A DNA stretch of 64,000 bases from Fimenecus sp964540535 (GTDB lineage Bacteria > Bacillota > Clostridia > Oscillospirales > Acutalibacteraceae), in NCBI GenBank assembly GCA_964540535.1, contig CAZIMO010000001.1, positions 124,001 to 188,000 on the forward strand. The letters run 5' to 3'. The notes under the pieces were generated by a model that did no database searches, was not told the DNA's origin, and saw only the letters and a program-made list of their open reading frames with translations. Both the position numbers and the translations under genes were made by a program. The first letter of the stretch is position 1. Each line of letters starts with the position of its first letter. Positions 19,023-27,997 of the stretch are shown here, in pieces.

Positions 19023-20453
19023 CTAAATGCTGAAATACTCCTTTACGATTTTTCTTTCGTCAAAGGGGATTTTTTCTGTGCCTATAATTTGATAAGTTTC
19101 GTGACCCTTGCCTGCAAGCAGCACAGTATCGCCTTTTTTAGCTTTACTCAATGCAAATTCTATTGCTTGACGGCGGTTTTCAATAACCGCAAGCCGCGAC
19201 TTGCATTTTTCCATTCCGCAAAGAATATCGTTGATTATAAGCAACGGATTTTCAGTTCGCGGATTATCGCTTGTTACAACCGCAATATCCGAATACCGCC
19301 CTGCAATTTTGCCCATTTCTGCACGCTTTGTTTTATCGCGGTCACCGCCGCATCCGAAAACAGTGATTACTCTTCCTGTTGTAATTTCACGCACACAGTT
19401 CAGAATATTCAAAAGTCCGTCGGGAGTATGGGCATAATCTATCATTACGCGAAAGCTTCTCGGCACAGTTACAGTTTCTGCTCTGCCCTTTACGGGAGCT
19501 ACAAGCTGTGCTGACTTGGAAATCTTATCTATTGAATACCCAAGTCCCAACAATATTGAAGCCGCACAAAGAGAATTGTACACTGTAAATCTGCCGGGGA
19601 TTTGAATATTCATTTTGCCGATGCAGTCAAGCCCAACAAAAAGATAATTAACGCTTTCTTTATTGTAAACAATATTTTTTGCAGTGTAATCTGCACTGTT
19701 ATTGCTTGCCGAATAGGTTTTTACGGGACATTTTATGCTGTCAAGCGCTTTTTGTGCGTTTTCATCGTCAATATTGACGCAGGCAAAATCCGCCTGTTCA
19801 AAAAGCGACAGCTTTGCATTTATGTAATTTTCCATATTGATATGATAATCAAGATGGTCGCCCGTTATATTGGTAAGTGCCGCGGCAGAAAAGCTGATTC
19901 CGTGAACTCTTTGCTGTGAAAGGGCTTGCGAAGAAACTTCCATAACGCAGTATTCACAGCCGTTTTCTGCCATTTGTTTTAAAAGACGGTGCAATTCCAT
20001 CGGTTCGGGAGTCGTGAGTACGGAGTCAACGCTCCCCTCGCCCGAAAAGTTTTCTACGGTACCGATTATACCGCATTTAGCACCCATACTTTCTAAAATC
20101 TGTTTTATAAAAAAAGTTGTTGAGGTTTTGCCGTTTGTGCCTGTAATCCCTATGATTTTTAGCTTTTTTACAGGGTTGCCGTAAAAATTTGCAGCAATCA
20201 CAGCTAAAGCTTTTCGCGAATCTGCTACGGTTATTTGACCGTCAATTTGCAAATCACGGGAGGTAACCACTGCAACCGCGCCGTTTTTTAACGCTTTTAA
20301 AGCAAGGGAATGACCGTCGGTTCGGTTGCCGTCGATACACACAAACAATGTATTTTTTGTAATTTCCGTATCCTTATCTGTCACTCTTTCGATTTCCACA
20401 TCCCGAAACGAACTTGTCGTTTCAACACCTTGAAGAAGTGCAGAAAGCTTCAT
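19023..20453 (-). CDS. murE: UDP-MurNAc-dipeptide amino acid ligase MurE
   Basis: Adds the third stem-peptide residue. P-loop GITGTNGKTSTTF lies near residue 108. The specificity loop reads SDNPRTENP (near 405); DNPR is the signature of meso-diaminopimelate (or DAP-type) ligases, whereas Lys-type enzymes carry a different loop. The stem peptide is therefore predicted to contain DAP. Length 476 aa is usual. Relevant to the two FemAB-like genes at 33911-36498, whose family normally builds interpeptide bridges. Confidence 0.95.
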   Translation of the reverse strand: MKLSALLQGVETTSSFRDVEIERVTDKDTEITKNTLFVCIDGNRTDGHSLALKALKNGAVAVVTSRDLQIDGQITVADSRKALAVIAANFYGNPVKKLKIIGITGTNGKTSTTFFIKQILESMGAKCGIIGTVENFSGEGSVDSVLTTPEPMELHRLLKQMAENGCEYCVMEVSSQALSQQRVHGISFSAAALTNITGDHLDYHINMENYINAKLSLFEQADFACVNIDDENAQKALDSIKCPVKTYSASNNSADYTAKNIVYNKESVNYLFVGLDCIGKMNIQIPGRFTVYNSLCAASILLGLGYSIDKISKSAQLVAPVKGRAETVTVPRSFRVMIDYAHTPDGLLNILNCVREITTGRVITVFGCGGDRDKTKRAEMGKIAGRYSDIAVVTSDNPRTENPLLIINDILCGMEKCKSRLAVIENRRQAIEFALSKAKKGDTVLLAGKGHETYQIIGTEKIPFDERKIVKEYFSI

Positions 20454-20474
20454 TATATTACCTCATATTAAATT

Positions 20475-22700
20475 TTAATCGGCTATATTTTCGCTTGAGC
20501 TGAAATAAACCGTTATAACCGTACCTGTTTCGGCAGTTGAATCTTTAGCAATGCTCTGTTTATAAGAGAGAACTGCACCGGAACCTTGAGTTGTACCTGC
20601 AATCTTAATATTAAAGCCCGCATTAACTGCAACTCGGTTTGCTTCTGCCATTGTAAGACCTGTTAAATCGGGAACCTTAGCAGTTTGCCTTTCGGCATTC
20701 TCTTCAGTATAGACAACAAGTATACCGCCTTTGGGCATTGACTGATTTTGTGACGGCATTTGAGAAATAACCTCTTTACCGTTACCTACAATCTTAACTG
20801 TGAAGCCTGATGCCTTTGATTTAACTGTATCGATACTCTCGCCCACAAGATTCGGCGCTGTTACAGTGGCTTTTGCCATTTCTTCGTCACTGTACTGCGG
20901 GTCAATATTGAGATATGCGAGAATATTTTCAAAAATTCTGCCTGCGATAGGCGCTGCGGCACTACCGCCTGTTGAACCTGCCATAGGTTCATCAACTGCG
21001 ATAAGAACTGCGATTTTGGGGTCATTAGCAGGTGCAAAGCCTGCAAAAGACGCAATATTCAAATTAGCGTCACCGCTGCCTATCTTTTCACTTGTGCCTG
21101 TTTTGCCTGCGATATGATAGCCTGCAACATAAGCGTTTTTAGCAGTACCCCATACAACAACCTGTTCCATAAACTGACGCATATAATTCGCGGTAGATTC
21201 AGACACAACCTGTCGTTTAACAGTAGGCTCGGTTTCGGAAACGATATTTCCGTCTTCGTCAAGCACCTTTGAAACTACATAAGGCGTCATAAGCTTGCCG
21301 CCGTTACCGAGAGATGAAACTGCAGTTATCATTTGAATGGGAGTTGCTTGGAAAGTCTGACCGAAAGATGCAGATGAAAGTTCGGCAATTCCCATTGAGT
21401 CAACATCATAATAGGTTTTTCCTGCAACAGGAGTAGCCTCTGACGGCAAATCTATGCCTGTTTTTTCGGTAAATCCGAATGCGTCAAAGTATTCAGAGAA
21501 CTTTACTTTGCCCAACTTTTGTCCCGTTGTGATAAAGAATGTATTGCAGGAATAGGGCAATGCCTCGGCAACTGTTATGGAGCCGTGAGCCTTGTGATTA
21601 AAGCAATGCTGATAATAATTTGCAACCTTAACAGCGCCTGTGCAGGTATAAGTTGTATTTGGAGAAATTACGCCTTCTTCAAGTGCGGCGGCGGCAACAA
21701 ACAGCTTGAATACCGAACCGGGTTCGTATGAGTCGCTGATTGCACGGTTACGCCACTGCGCATAAAGAGCGTTGCTTTCTGCCTGCTGCTTTTTTGTCTT
21801 ATCTTCAAGTGCGGCAATTTCTTCTAAAACTGCATTTGAGGTTATGGTATAAGGCGAATTCAAATCGTAATCGGGCATTGTAGCCATACCGAGAATTGCG
21901 CCTGTTTCAACATCCATTACAATGCCGTAAGCGTATTTGGCCTGCGTTTCTTCAATTGACTGCGCCAACTGCTGTTCAAGATAATACTGAATAACCTCGT
22001 CAATTGTAAGCTGAAGGCTGTATCCCTGCTGTGCGTCGAAAACGGTTTCATAATCGTTGGGCATATCCCCTGCAAGTGCGTTTTGCGCGGTGATAATTCT
22101 GCCTGACTGACCTGTAAGTTCAGTATTATATTTAAGCTCAATACCTGCTCTGCCTGTATCTTCAGAACCTGTGAAGCCCAAAACCGTTGACGCAAACGAG
22201 CCGAGAGGATAATAACGTTTTGTATCGGGGTCAATGCCGACAATCTGATTTATCTTATATTTTTCAGTCTTTTCTTTTATGAAGCTTCGGAGAGCATCTT
22301 TTTGCTCATTGGTAATTTGACTGATTATTTTTTCATATCCGCTTTGACTGCGGTTAAGCTTTTTTTCAACTGTTTCCCGGTTAAGCTCAAAATTCTCAAC
22401 AAAATAGTCAGCGAGCATTTTTTTCTGCTCTTCTGTTTCGATTTTTGAGGGATTTATGTAAACAAGCCAAGCCGACGCGCTTTGTGCAAGCACCTTCATA
22501 TTTGAATCGTAAATCGTTCCTCGGTTGGCGCTTACAATTGTGTCGCTTAACTGATTCCGCTCGGCTTTAAGACGGTATTCCTCACCGTTGACAATCTGCA
22601 GCCAAAAAAGATTGCCGATAAGAAGCAATAAAAATCCGCAAAATGCAAAAAACGCAATATGTGAGCGCATAGCCATTCTTTTGGTTGGTTTTTTATTCAT
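20475..22700 (-). CDS. Class B penicillin-binding protein with PASTA domains (PBP2/SpoVD/FtsI type)
   Basis: The septal transpeptidase partner of FtsW. A basic N-terminus and a membrane anchor (residues about 14-35) lead to the dimerisation domain. Transpeptidase motifs: YEPGSVFK (catalytic Ser near 328), SCN near 385 and AGKTGTSEK near 533. Two C-terminal PASTA domains occupy about 618-735. The 741-aa length and dcw position fit PbpB/FtsI; the PASTA pair is also typical of the sporulation paralogue SpoVD, and sequence alone does not separate them. Confidence 0.94.
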   Translation of the reverse strand: MNKKPTKRMAMRSHIAFFAFCGFLLLLIGNLFWLQIVNGEEYRLKAERNQLSDTIVSANRGTIYDSNMKVLAQSASAWLVYINPSKIETEEQKKMLADYFVENFELNRETVEKKLNRSQSGYEKIISQITNEQKDALRSFIKEKTEKYKINQIVGIDPDTKRYYPLGSFASTVLGFTGSEDTGRAGIELKYNTELTGQSGRIITAQNALAGDMPNDYETVFDAQQGYSLQLTIDEVIQYYLEQQLAQSIEETQAKYAYGIVMDVETGAILGMATMPDYDLNSPYTITSNAVLEEIAALEDKTKKQQAESNALYAQWRNRAISDSYEPGSVFKLFVAAAALEEGVISPNTTYTCTGAVKVANYYQHCFNHKAHGSITVAEALPYSCNTFFITTGQKLGKVKFSEYFDAFGFTEKTGIDLPSEATPVAGKTYYDVDSMGIAELSSASFGQTFQATPIQMITAVSSLGNGGKLMTPYVVSKVLDEDGNIVSETEPTVKRQVVSESTANYMRQFMEQVVVWGTAKNAYVAGYHIAGKTGTSEKIGSGDANLNIASFAGFAPANDPKIAVLIAVDEPMAGSTGGSAAAPIAGRIFENILAYLNIDPQYSDEEMAKATVTAPNLVGESIDTVKSKASGFTVKIVGNGKEVISQMPSQNQSMPKGGILVVYTEENAERQTAKVPDLTGLTMAEANRVAVNAGFNIKIAGTTQGSGAVLSYKQSIAKDSTAETGTVITVYFSSSENIAD

Positions 22701-22785
22701 TTTACCGCTCCTTTCTTAATCCCTTAAATAGCACAAAACGAGAGTCAGATTCCCAACTCCCTTTTGCTTTTCTTTTTAAAATATA

Positions 22786-23292
22786 TTATTCGTCGGTTTC
22801 GTTTATGACCGCTGTTTCACCGTTCGCAACAACTACACGGTCGTCGCTTGAAAGGTCAACATAAACCACTTGGTAATCCTGCACCTTGACCATACCAAGC
22901 TTATTTGCAGCGAAGTCTTCAACCTTATTCATTGAAACCATTGCGTTAAGTTCGTTATTAAGCCGTATTGTATCGCTTTCGGCAAGCTTCATCTTGTTTT
23001 CAACAGAGCTTATATCGCGGTTGACTTCGTCAAGCTGAACACGGCTGAAAATTGCCATTGACATAAAAAGCAAAATTGCAACTGCAATTGCAAATATTTT
23101 TACCGCTTTTACTGACGCGGCATTTTTCTCTTGCTGAATTTGCGCCGCAGTGCGTTTTGTTTTTTCGACCAGCTTTAACTGAGGTTTTTTTTCGGGTGTA
23201 CGGCGAATTTCGGGTGCGGCACTGCTTGAAGTTACTATTCTCGGCTCAAAGCGTTCAAAATTATATGAATTATTATTTGTATACTGTGCCAT
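22786..23292 (-). CDS. ftsL: FtsL-like division protein
   Basis: A small bitopic protein: basic cytoplasmic N-terminus (1-62), membrane span about 63-82 (VKIFAIAVAILLFMSMAIF), then a coiled coil (about 85-120) with heptad leucines, and a short acidic tail. Length 168 aa is longer than Bacillus FtsL owing to the N-terminal extension. Its place between rsmH and the PBP gene identifies it as FtsL; sequence conservation in this family is low. Confidence 0.85.
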   Translation of the reverse strand: MAQYTNNNSYNFERFEPRIVTSSSAAPEIRRTPEKKPQLKLVEKTKRTAAQIQQEKNAASVKAVKIFAIAVAILLFMSMAIFSRVQLDEVNRDISSVENKMKLAESDTIRLNNELNAMVSMNKVEDFAANKLGMVKVQDYQVVYVDLSSDDRVVVANGETAVINETDE

Positions 23293-23319
23293 TTTCTTTA
23301 TCCTTTACTTTAATTTTCT

Positions 23320-24234
23320 CTATCTTAATCTTTCAATCGTGCGAAGTCTTGCGCTTCGGCTTCTGTTATTTTCGTCAAGTTCTTTCTGTGTTGCCGATAC
23401 GCCTTTATTTATAAGCTTGCCCTCCGGGGTATTTCCGCAAACACAAACAGGAAATTCTTTCGGGCAGGTACAGCCCTTTGTAAATTCACGGAATTTTTCT
23501 TTAACGGTTCTGTCTTCAAGAGAATGAAAGGTTATTATTGAAAGTCTGCCGCCAACTTTTAGGCTGTGAAACATATCGTCTATTGAATTTTCAAGAGTTG
23601 ACAACTCGTCATTAACTTCAATTCTTATTGCTTGAAAGGTCTTGCGGGCGGGATGTCCGTCACGGCGAACCTTTTGAGGCACAGAATTCTTTATGATTTC
23701 TGCAAGCTGAAGAGTAGTTTCAATGGGATTTTCCTCTCTTGCTTTCACAATATTCCTTGCAATGCTTCTTGCGAATTTGTCTTCGCCGTATTTGAAAATT
23801 ATATCGGCAATTTCCTGTTCTGAATACCCATTCACAACATCAAACGCGCTTTTTCCCGATTTGCTCATTCGCATATCAAGAGGCGCATCATGGTGAAACG
23901 AAAATCCCCGCTCTGCATTATCAAGCTGAAATGAGCTTACGCCCAAATCGGCAAGAATTCCGTCAGCCTGTCTGCCGTTTAAAATCTTTTTTATATTACC
24001 GAAAATATCGTTGACTATCTCCACCTGAGGGAACGAACCTATTCGTTCGTTTATCACCTTAATGGCGTCGGGGTCACGGTCAATCGCAATTAAAGCGCCG
24101 TCCGGGATAAGCTCTAAAATTGCTCTTGAATGCCCCGCTCCGCCACAGGTGCAGTCAACATACAAACCATCTTTTTTAATATCAAGTGAGTCTATTGTTT
24201 CTTGAAACAATACCGAAATATGAGAAAATTCCAT
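23320..24234 (-). CDS. rsmH: 16S rRNA m4C1402 methyltransferase RsmH
   Basis: Methylates N4 of C1402 in 16S rRNA using S-adenosylmethionine. The SAM-binding motif DCTCGGAGHSRAIL lies near residue 28, AIDRDPDAI near 50, and the RsmH-specific FHSLEDRTVKEKFRE stretch near 240. I prefer the ATG at 24234 (MEFSH), with GGTGAG 4 nt upstream; an ATG at 24246 overlaps the mraZ stop and is an alternative. Also known as mraW. Confidence 0.96.
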   Translation of the reverse strand: MEFSHISVLFQETIDSLDIKKDGLYVDCTCGGAGHSRAILELIPDGALIAIDRDPDAIKVINERIGSFPQVEIVNDIFGNIKKILNGRQADGILADLGVSSFQLDNAERGFSFHHDAPLDMRMSKSGKSAFDVVNGYSEQEIADIIFKYGEDKFARSIARNIVKAREENPIETTLQLAEIIKNSVPQKVRRDGHPARKTFQAIRIEVNDELSTLENSIDDMFHSLKVGGRLSIITFHSLEDRTVKEKFREFTKGCTCPKEFPVCVCGNTPEGKLINKGVSATQKELDENNRSRSARLRTIERLR

Positions 24235-24239
24235 TCTGC

Positions 24240-24644
24240 TCACCATACATATTCGTCAGCGTCAATCAAATCGAACAGATTCTTTGACTTACTGTTGTAA
24301 TTTTCAAGCGCCCAAATTTCAATTCTTCTGCCTGCGCCGAGAATTACAGCATCTTTTGCGATGCCTGCATATTCAACGCAGTCTGCAGGAAGCGTAACCC
24401 TTCCCTGCTTATCAACAGAAGCTTCGATTATCTGGCTGAAGAAAGCACGCTGAACCTCACGGTTCTTTACATTTTTGAACTGTTCGCTGACAGTTTCAAA
24501 CTCTTCTAATGTATAGCCGTAAATGCAGTTTTCGGCGCCCTTGAAGAGAATGAAATTCTCGCCAAGTTCATCACGGAATTTTACAGGAATGAAAAGACGG
24601 TTTTTAGCGTCCATACTATGAAAATACATACTTTTGAACGACAT
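24240..24644 (-). CDS. mraZ: Transcriptional regulator MraZ
   Basis: A 134-aa AbrB-like DNA-binding protein with two MraZ repeats, first gene of the dcw cluster, which it represses in characterised bacteria. Conserved DxKNRLFIPVKFRDEL-type first repeat (residues about 9-24) and DKQGRVTLPADCVEYAG in the second (about 78-94). A GAGAGGAG ribosome site precedes the ATG. The promoter region upstream holds two GTGG-type boxes that could be its own operator. Confidence 0.96.
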   Translation of the reverse strand: MSFKSMYFHSMDAKNRLFIPVKFRDELGENFILFKGAENCIYGYTLEEFETVSEQFKNVKNREVQRAFFSQIIEASVDKQGRVTLPADCVEYAGIAKDAVILGAGRRIEIWALENYNSKSKNLFDLIDADEYVW

Positions 24645-24735
24645 ATTCTTTTCACTCCTCTCAAATTGTAGTTAATTTTTAAGTATTTCACCACAAAACT
24701 AAATTTTAAGTGAATTTATCCCCCACTTTGAAATC

Positions 24736-24764
24736 ATTATACAATGTTTCTTACAAGAAATCAA
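24736..24764 (-). promoter_or_regulatory. Sigma-A-type promoter of the dcw cluster
   Basis: On the minus strand TTGATT, 17-nt spacer, TATAAT, about 90 bp before mraZ. Downstream of it the leader contains AAAGTGGGGG (24720-24729) and TTTGTGGTGA (24688-24697), two GTGG boxes that resemble MraZ-type direct repeats; that operator reading is tentative. Confidence 0.75.
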
Positions 24765-24831
24765 TAGCTTTTTGAATTTTATTTACAAATTTAACAGGAT
24801 AAAATTGGTAAATATGACGAACTCTTGATAA

Positions 24832-24867
24832 TAAAAAAACACCCTATTCTTAATGAGAATAGGGTGT
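24832..24867 (-). terminator. Terminator of pncB
   Basis: On the minus strand, 12-bp stem ACACCCTATTCT/AGAATAGGGTGT with a 5-nt loop, followed by a T-rich run, 20 bp after the pncB stop. Confidence 0.92.
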
Positions 24868-24887
24868 AATATTTAAAATATTGAAGA

Positions 24888-26345
24888 TTAAACTACTGTT
24901 AATTTATGCTTTTCTATAAGCTCCTTGCGAACCCGCCAAAGCTTTTCAGACAAATCCACATAATAAGTATGGGGATTTTCAAAACGCTTAACTTCTTCCC
25001 AAAGATTATCAATTTGTTCGGCACAGTAATTTCTGATTTCGTCGATTGACGGTTCATTATAAACACATTCGCCGTTCACAAAAACAGGCACAAGCAATTT
25101 GCGCGCTACGAAATTTTCAACATCCTTGCGTTTCCAAGTGAAATCAGGATCAAAAAGTGTGTATGGCTTGTTTTCGTCAATTGTTTCATCTTCAAGAGTA
25201 AGAACATCGGCAACAGCCTTGCCTGTTTCGCATTCAAAAAGGCGGTAAAGCATTTTTGAATGGGGCGTAGTAATTTTGCTTACATTCTCTGAAAGATTGA
25301 TTTTAGGAATAATCTCACCGTTTTTCTCAACGGCAGAAAGCTTATAAACTCCGCTGAATATGGGTGACGACGCAGAATTTATCAGCCGTTCGCCTACAAC
25401 AAAGCAATCAACCTTTGCATCCTGCAAAATCATATCGCTGATAATATATTCGTCAAGTGAGTTTGAGGCGATAATACTGCAATCGGGATAGCCTGCTTCA
25501 TCAAGCATTTTGCGTACACGCTTTGAAAGATAGGTTATATCACCTGAGTCAATTCGCACGCCCAAAGGTCTTCTGCCCATTGGAGCAAGAACATCGTTAA
25601 ACGCCTTAACAGCATTCGGAACACCCGAACGCAGAGTATCGTAGGTATCGATAACAAAGGTGCAGTCATCGGGATAAAGCTTTGCATATTCACAAAAAGC
25701 TTTGTATTCGCTGTCAAACATCTGCACCCAGCTATGAATCATAGTATTTATTGCAGGTATATTGAACTGACGGCTTTGCGACACACCCGAAGTACCCACG
25801 CATCCGCCGATATAAGCTGCACGCGAGCCGAAAAATGCGCTGTCAAAGCTCTGTGCACGGCGTGTACCGAACTCGGCAACGGCAGTTCCCTTTGCGGCAC
25901 GGACAAGGCGATTTGCCTTGGTAGCAATAAGACTTTGATGATTCATACACATCAAAAGAACCGTTTCTAAAAGCTGCGCTTGTACCACAGGACCGCGAAC
26001 CTTGATAACAGGTTCGTTAGGGAACACGGGAGTACCCTCCGGAACAGACCATATATCACAGGCAAATTTGAAATTTCTCAAATACTCAACAAATTTCTGT
26101 GAAAATCCGTTTTCTGTAAGATACTGCAAATCATCTTCTGTAAATTTAAGATTTTTAATATACTCAATAATCTGTGAAAGACCTGCAAAAACTGCAAATC
26201 CCCCTTTATCGGGAACTTTACGGAAAAACAAATCAAAATATGCAATTTCGTTCTGTTTTTCACTCTCTACCCAGCCGTTAGCCATTGTAAGCTCATAAAG
26301 CTCGGTCATTAACGATAGCTTTCTGTCAAGAGATGTATTTTTCAT
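24888..26345 (-). CDS. pncB: Nicotinate phosphoribosyltransferase
   Basis: Salvages nicotinic acid to nicotinate mononucleotide in NAD synthesis, using PRPP and ATP. Typical motifs: EFGTRRAQSFDSAFFGSRAA (near residue 156) and the PRPP loop region GVRIDSGDITYLSKRVRKML (near 260). The 485-aa length is usual for the Gram-positive form. It is monocistronic between its terminator and a divergent intergenic region shared with the nitroreductase. The genome also encodes de novo steps nadB and nadC at 56-58.5 kb. Confidence 0.95.
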   Translation of the reverse strand: MKNTSLDRKLSLMTELYELTMANGWVESEKQNEIAYFDLFFRKVPDKGGFAVFAGLSQIIEYIKNLKFTEDDLQYLTENGFSQKFVEYLRNFKFACDIWSVPEGTPVFPNEPVIKVRGPVVQAQLLETVLLMCMNHQSLIATKANRLVRAAKGTAVAEFGTRRAQSFDSAFFGSRAAYIGGCVGTSGVSQSRQFNIPAINTMIHSWVQMFDSEYKAFCEYAKLYPDDCTFVIDTYDTLRSGVPNAVKAFNDVLAPMGRRPLGVRIDSGDITYLSKRVRKMLDEAGYPDCSIIASNSLDEYIISDMILQDAKVDCFVVGERLINSASSPIFSGVYKLSAVEKNGEIIPKINLSENVSKITTPHSKMLYRLFECETGKAVADVLTLEDETIDENKPYTLFDPDFTWKRKDVENFVARKLLVPVFVNGECVYNEPSIDEIRNYCAEQIDNLWEEVKRFENPHTYYVDLSEKLWRVRKELIEKHKLTVV

Positions 26346-26409
26346 TATAACACTTCCTTATACTGTTTATATTTTAACAAGGTTTTGCGTAAAAGTCCAT
26401 ATAAAATTG

Positions 26410-26438
26410 TTGATTGATAATAAAAATTGGTATATAAT
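26410..26438 (+). promoter_or_regulatory. Promoter of nitroreductase
   Basis: TTGATT, 17-nt spacer, TATAAT. Transcription would start near 26446, giving a leader of about 115 nt that contains the whole structured element at 26483-26559. Confidence 0.75.
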
Positions 26439-26482
26439 AATTTTATATTAAAAATTGAATTGATATAACTTGAAAAATAAAA

Positions 26483-26559
26483 TGAAAGGAACGATACCGC
26501 ACATAAAAAGCTGTTTTTATTGGCTCTTTGTGCGAATTTTTGTATCGCATGGCGATTTT
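26483..26559 (+). promoter_or_regulatory. Structured leader element, copy A
   Basis: 77 nt ending directly before the nitroreductase ATG and repeated before the SCIFF maturase (59490-59566). Readable stems: P1 CGATAC (26492-26497) with GTATCG (26542-26547); P2 CGCACA (26498-26503) with TGTGCG (26529-26534); P3 TAAAAA (26504-26509) with TTTTTA (26514-26519) closed by a GCTG loop. The 3' side of P1 also pairs in ATCGC-ATG-GCGAT (26544-26556) followed by TTT, which excludes P1. This layout suggests an attenuator or initiation switch. No known riboswitch class was recognised. Confidence 0.7.
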
Positions 26560-27090
26560 ATGAATTTTAATGAACTTATTTTAAAAAGAGAAAGCTGTAG
26601 AAATTACAACGGCGAAGAGGTCAGTACTGATTTGATTTTGAAATGTGTTGACGCGGCGCGGCTTGCCCCCTCCGCCTGCAATTCACAGCCTTGGAAATAC
26701 TATATTGTAAATACCAAAGAGAATGCAGAAAAAGTTCGTCAATGCGTTCAGATTAACGGAGCGAATAAATTCACCGAAAAATGCCCTGCATTTGTAATCG
26801 TTACGGAAAAAGAAGCTACATTAAAGCCCCATGTTGTCGAAATAATTAAAAACAGACAAAAATGGGCAGAAAATGACATCGGCATCTCCGTTGCCCACTA
26901 CTGCCTGCAAGCCGCTGATTCAGGACTTGGAACCTGCATTATCGGTATGGTTGATGAAACTAAACTTTGTGAATTTTTTGAAATTGACGGGAAGGTTCGC
27001 CTGGTTATTGCTACGGGGTATTCCGCTGACGAAGCGCCGAGAAATAAATTAAGAAAAAATTTAGATGATATTTGTACTGTTATATCATAA
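26560..27090 (+). CDS. Nitroreductase family protein
   Basis: A 176-aa FMN-dependent nitroreductase-like oxidoreductase. The FMN contacts RESCRNYNGEEVS (residues about 9-21) and SACNSQPWKYYIV (near 42), and C-terminal GLGTCIIGM with VIATGYSADEAPR, fit the family. The natural substrate cannot be told. An in-frame upstream ATG at 26470 would add 30 residues encoded by the structured leader; I reject it because the equivalent frame is broken by a stop in the second copy of the leader. No classical Shine-Dalgarno lies at the usual distance; GGCGA inside the leader hairpin is the only candidate. Confidence 0.88.
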   Translation: MNFNELILKRESCRNYNGEEVSTDLILKCVDAARLAPSACNSQPWKYYIVNTKENAEKVRQCVQINGANKFTEKCPAFVIVTEKEATLKPHVVEIIKNRQKWAENDIGISVAHYCLQAADSGLGTCIIGMVDETKLCEFFEIDGKVRLVIATGYSADEAPRNKLRKNLDDICTVIS

Positions 27091-27135
27091 ATACGAGGCG
27101 GAATAAGTCGCCGAGTACTGTGTTACAATGTTCTC

Positions 27136-27172
27136 CGAAATACTCAAAATCTTTGATTTTGTAAGTATTTCG
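27136..27172. repeat. Long hairpin after nitroreductase
   Basis: CGAAATACT-C-AAAATC, short loop, GATTTT-G-TA-AGTATTTCG: about 16 bp with a small bulge, 45 bp after the stop codon. No T run follows. Flanking GTTCT (27129) and AGAAC (27184) extend the symmetry, so this may be a degenerate small repeat element. Confidence 0.6.
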
Positions 27173-27197
27173 TGAGGTTATTATAGAACAAGAAAAT

Positions 27198-27223
27198 GAC
27201 TCCTTCTGAAAACAGAGGGAGTC
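27198..27223. terminator. Bidirectional terminator between nitroreductase and hisF
   Basis: 11-bp stem GACTCCTTCTG/CAGAGGGAGTC with an AAAA loop, one G-U pair; followed by AAGTTTT on the plus strand and ATTTTCTT on the minus strand. Confidence 0.8.
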
Positions 27224-27241
27224 AAGTTTTATTATATAAAA

Positions 27242-27997
27242 TTATAATCTTACAGAAATGCCGTTATCCTTTAAATAATGCTTTAAATCCATAATTGGGA
27301 TTTCATTAAAATGAAAAAGCGATGCAGCAAGCACTGCGTCTGCCTTGCCTTCGTTAAAAGCGTCAAGAAAATGGGATTTTGCGCCTGCACCGCCCGATGC
27401 AATTACAGGAACTCCTACGCATTCAGAAACTGCACGGTTAAGCGCATTATCATAGCCCTGCTTTTGACCGTCGCAATCCATACTTGTGAGAAGTATTTCT
27501 CCTGCGCCCCTTTTCACGGCTTCTTCCGCCCATTTTACCGCGTCAATACCCGTTGGTATTCTGCCGCCGTTGAGATAAACCTCCCAGCCGTTACCGCTGC
27601 GTTTTGCATCAATAGCGCACACAACGCACTGACTGCCGAATTTATAAGCCGCCTCGTTTATAAGGTCGGGATTACGCACCGCCGCTGAATTTACCGAAAC
27701 TTTATCTGCCCCTGCGCGAAGAATCTCTTTAAAATCTTCGACGGTACGGATACCGCCGCCAACAGTAAATGGGATAAAAATGTTATCGGCAACCTGACGG
27801 ACAATTTGAAGCATTGTACCCCTGCCCTCATGCGTTGCGGTTATATCAAGAAGCACAAGTTCGTCTGCACCCTTTTTATTGTATTCAATTGCACATTCCA
27901 CCGGGTCACCGGCATCACGGATATTGACAAAGCTTACGCCCTTTACCACTCTGCCGTTTTTAACATCAAGACAAGGTATAATCCTTTTTGCGTACAT
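27242..27997 (-). CDS. hisF: Imidazole glycerol phosphate synthase cyclase subunit HisF
   Basis: A TIM-barrel lyase that with HisH converts PRFAR to imidazole glycerol phosphate and AICAR in histidine synthesis. Catalytic Asp residues are in IPCLDVKNGRVVKG (near residue 11) and VCAIDAKRSG (near 130); phosphate sites VGGGIRT and ASGGAG are present. Length 251 aa is standard. Its start overlaps the hisH stop by one base (TAATG). No other his gene is in the window, so the pair is detached from the rest of the pathway. Confidence 0.97.
   Translation of the reverse strand: MYAKRIIPCLDVKNGRVVKGVSFVNIRDAGDPVECAIEYNKKGADELVLLDITATHEGRGTMLQIVRQVADNIFIPFTVGGGIRTVEDFKEILRAGADKVSVNSAAVRNPDLINEAAYKFGSQCVVCAIDAKRSGNGWEVYLNGGRIPTGIDAVKWAEEAVKRGAGEILLTSMDCDGQKQGYDNALNRAVSECVGVPVIASGGAGAKSHFLDAFNEGKADAVLAASLFHFNEIPIMDLKHYLKDNGISVRL

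Noticed and set aside
26470..26559. 30-residue N-terminal extension of the nitroreductase
   Set aside because: The segment is the structured leader; in the second copy of the leader the same frame contains a TAA and is out of register with the following gene.
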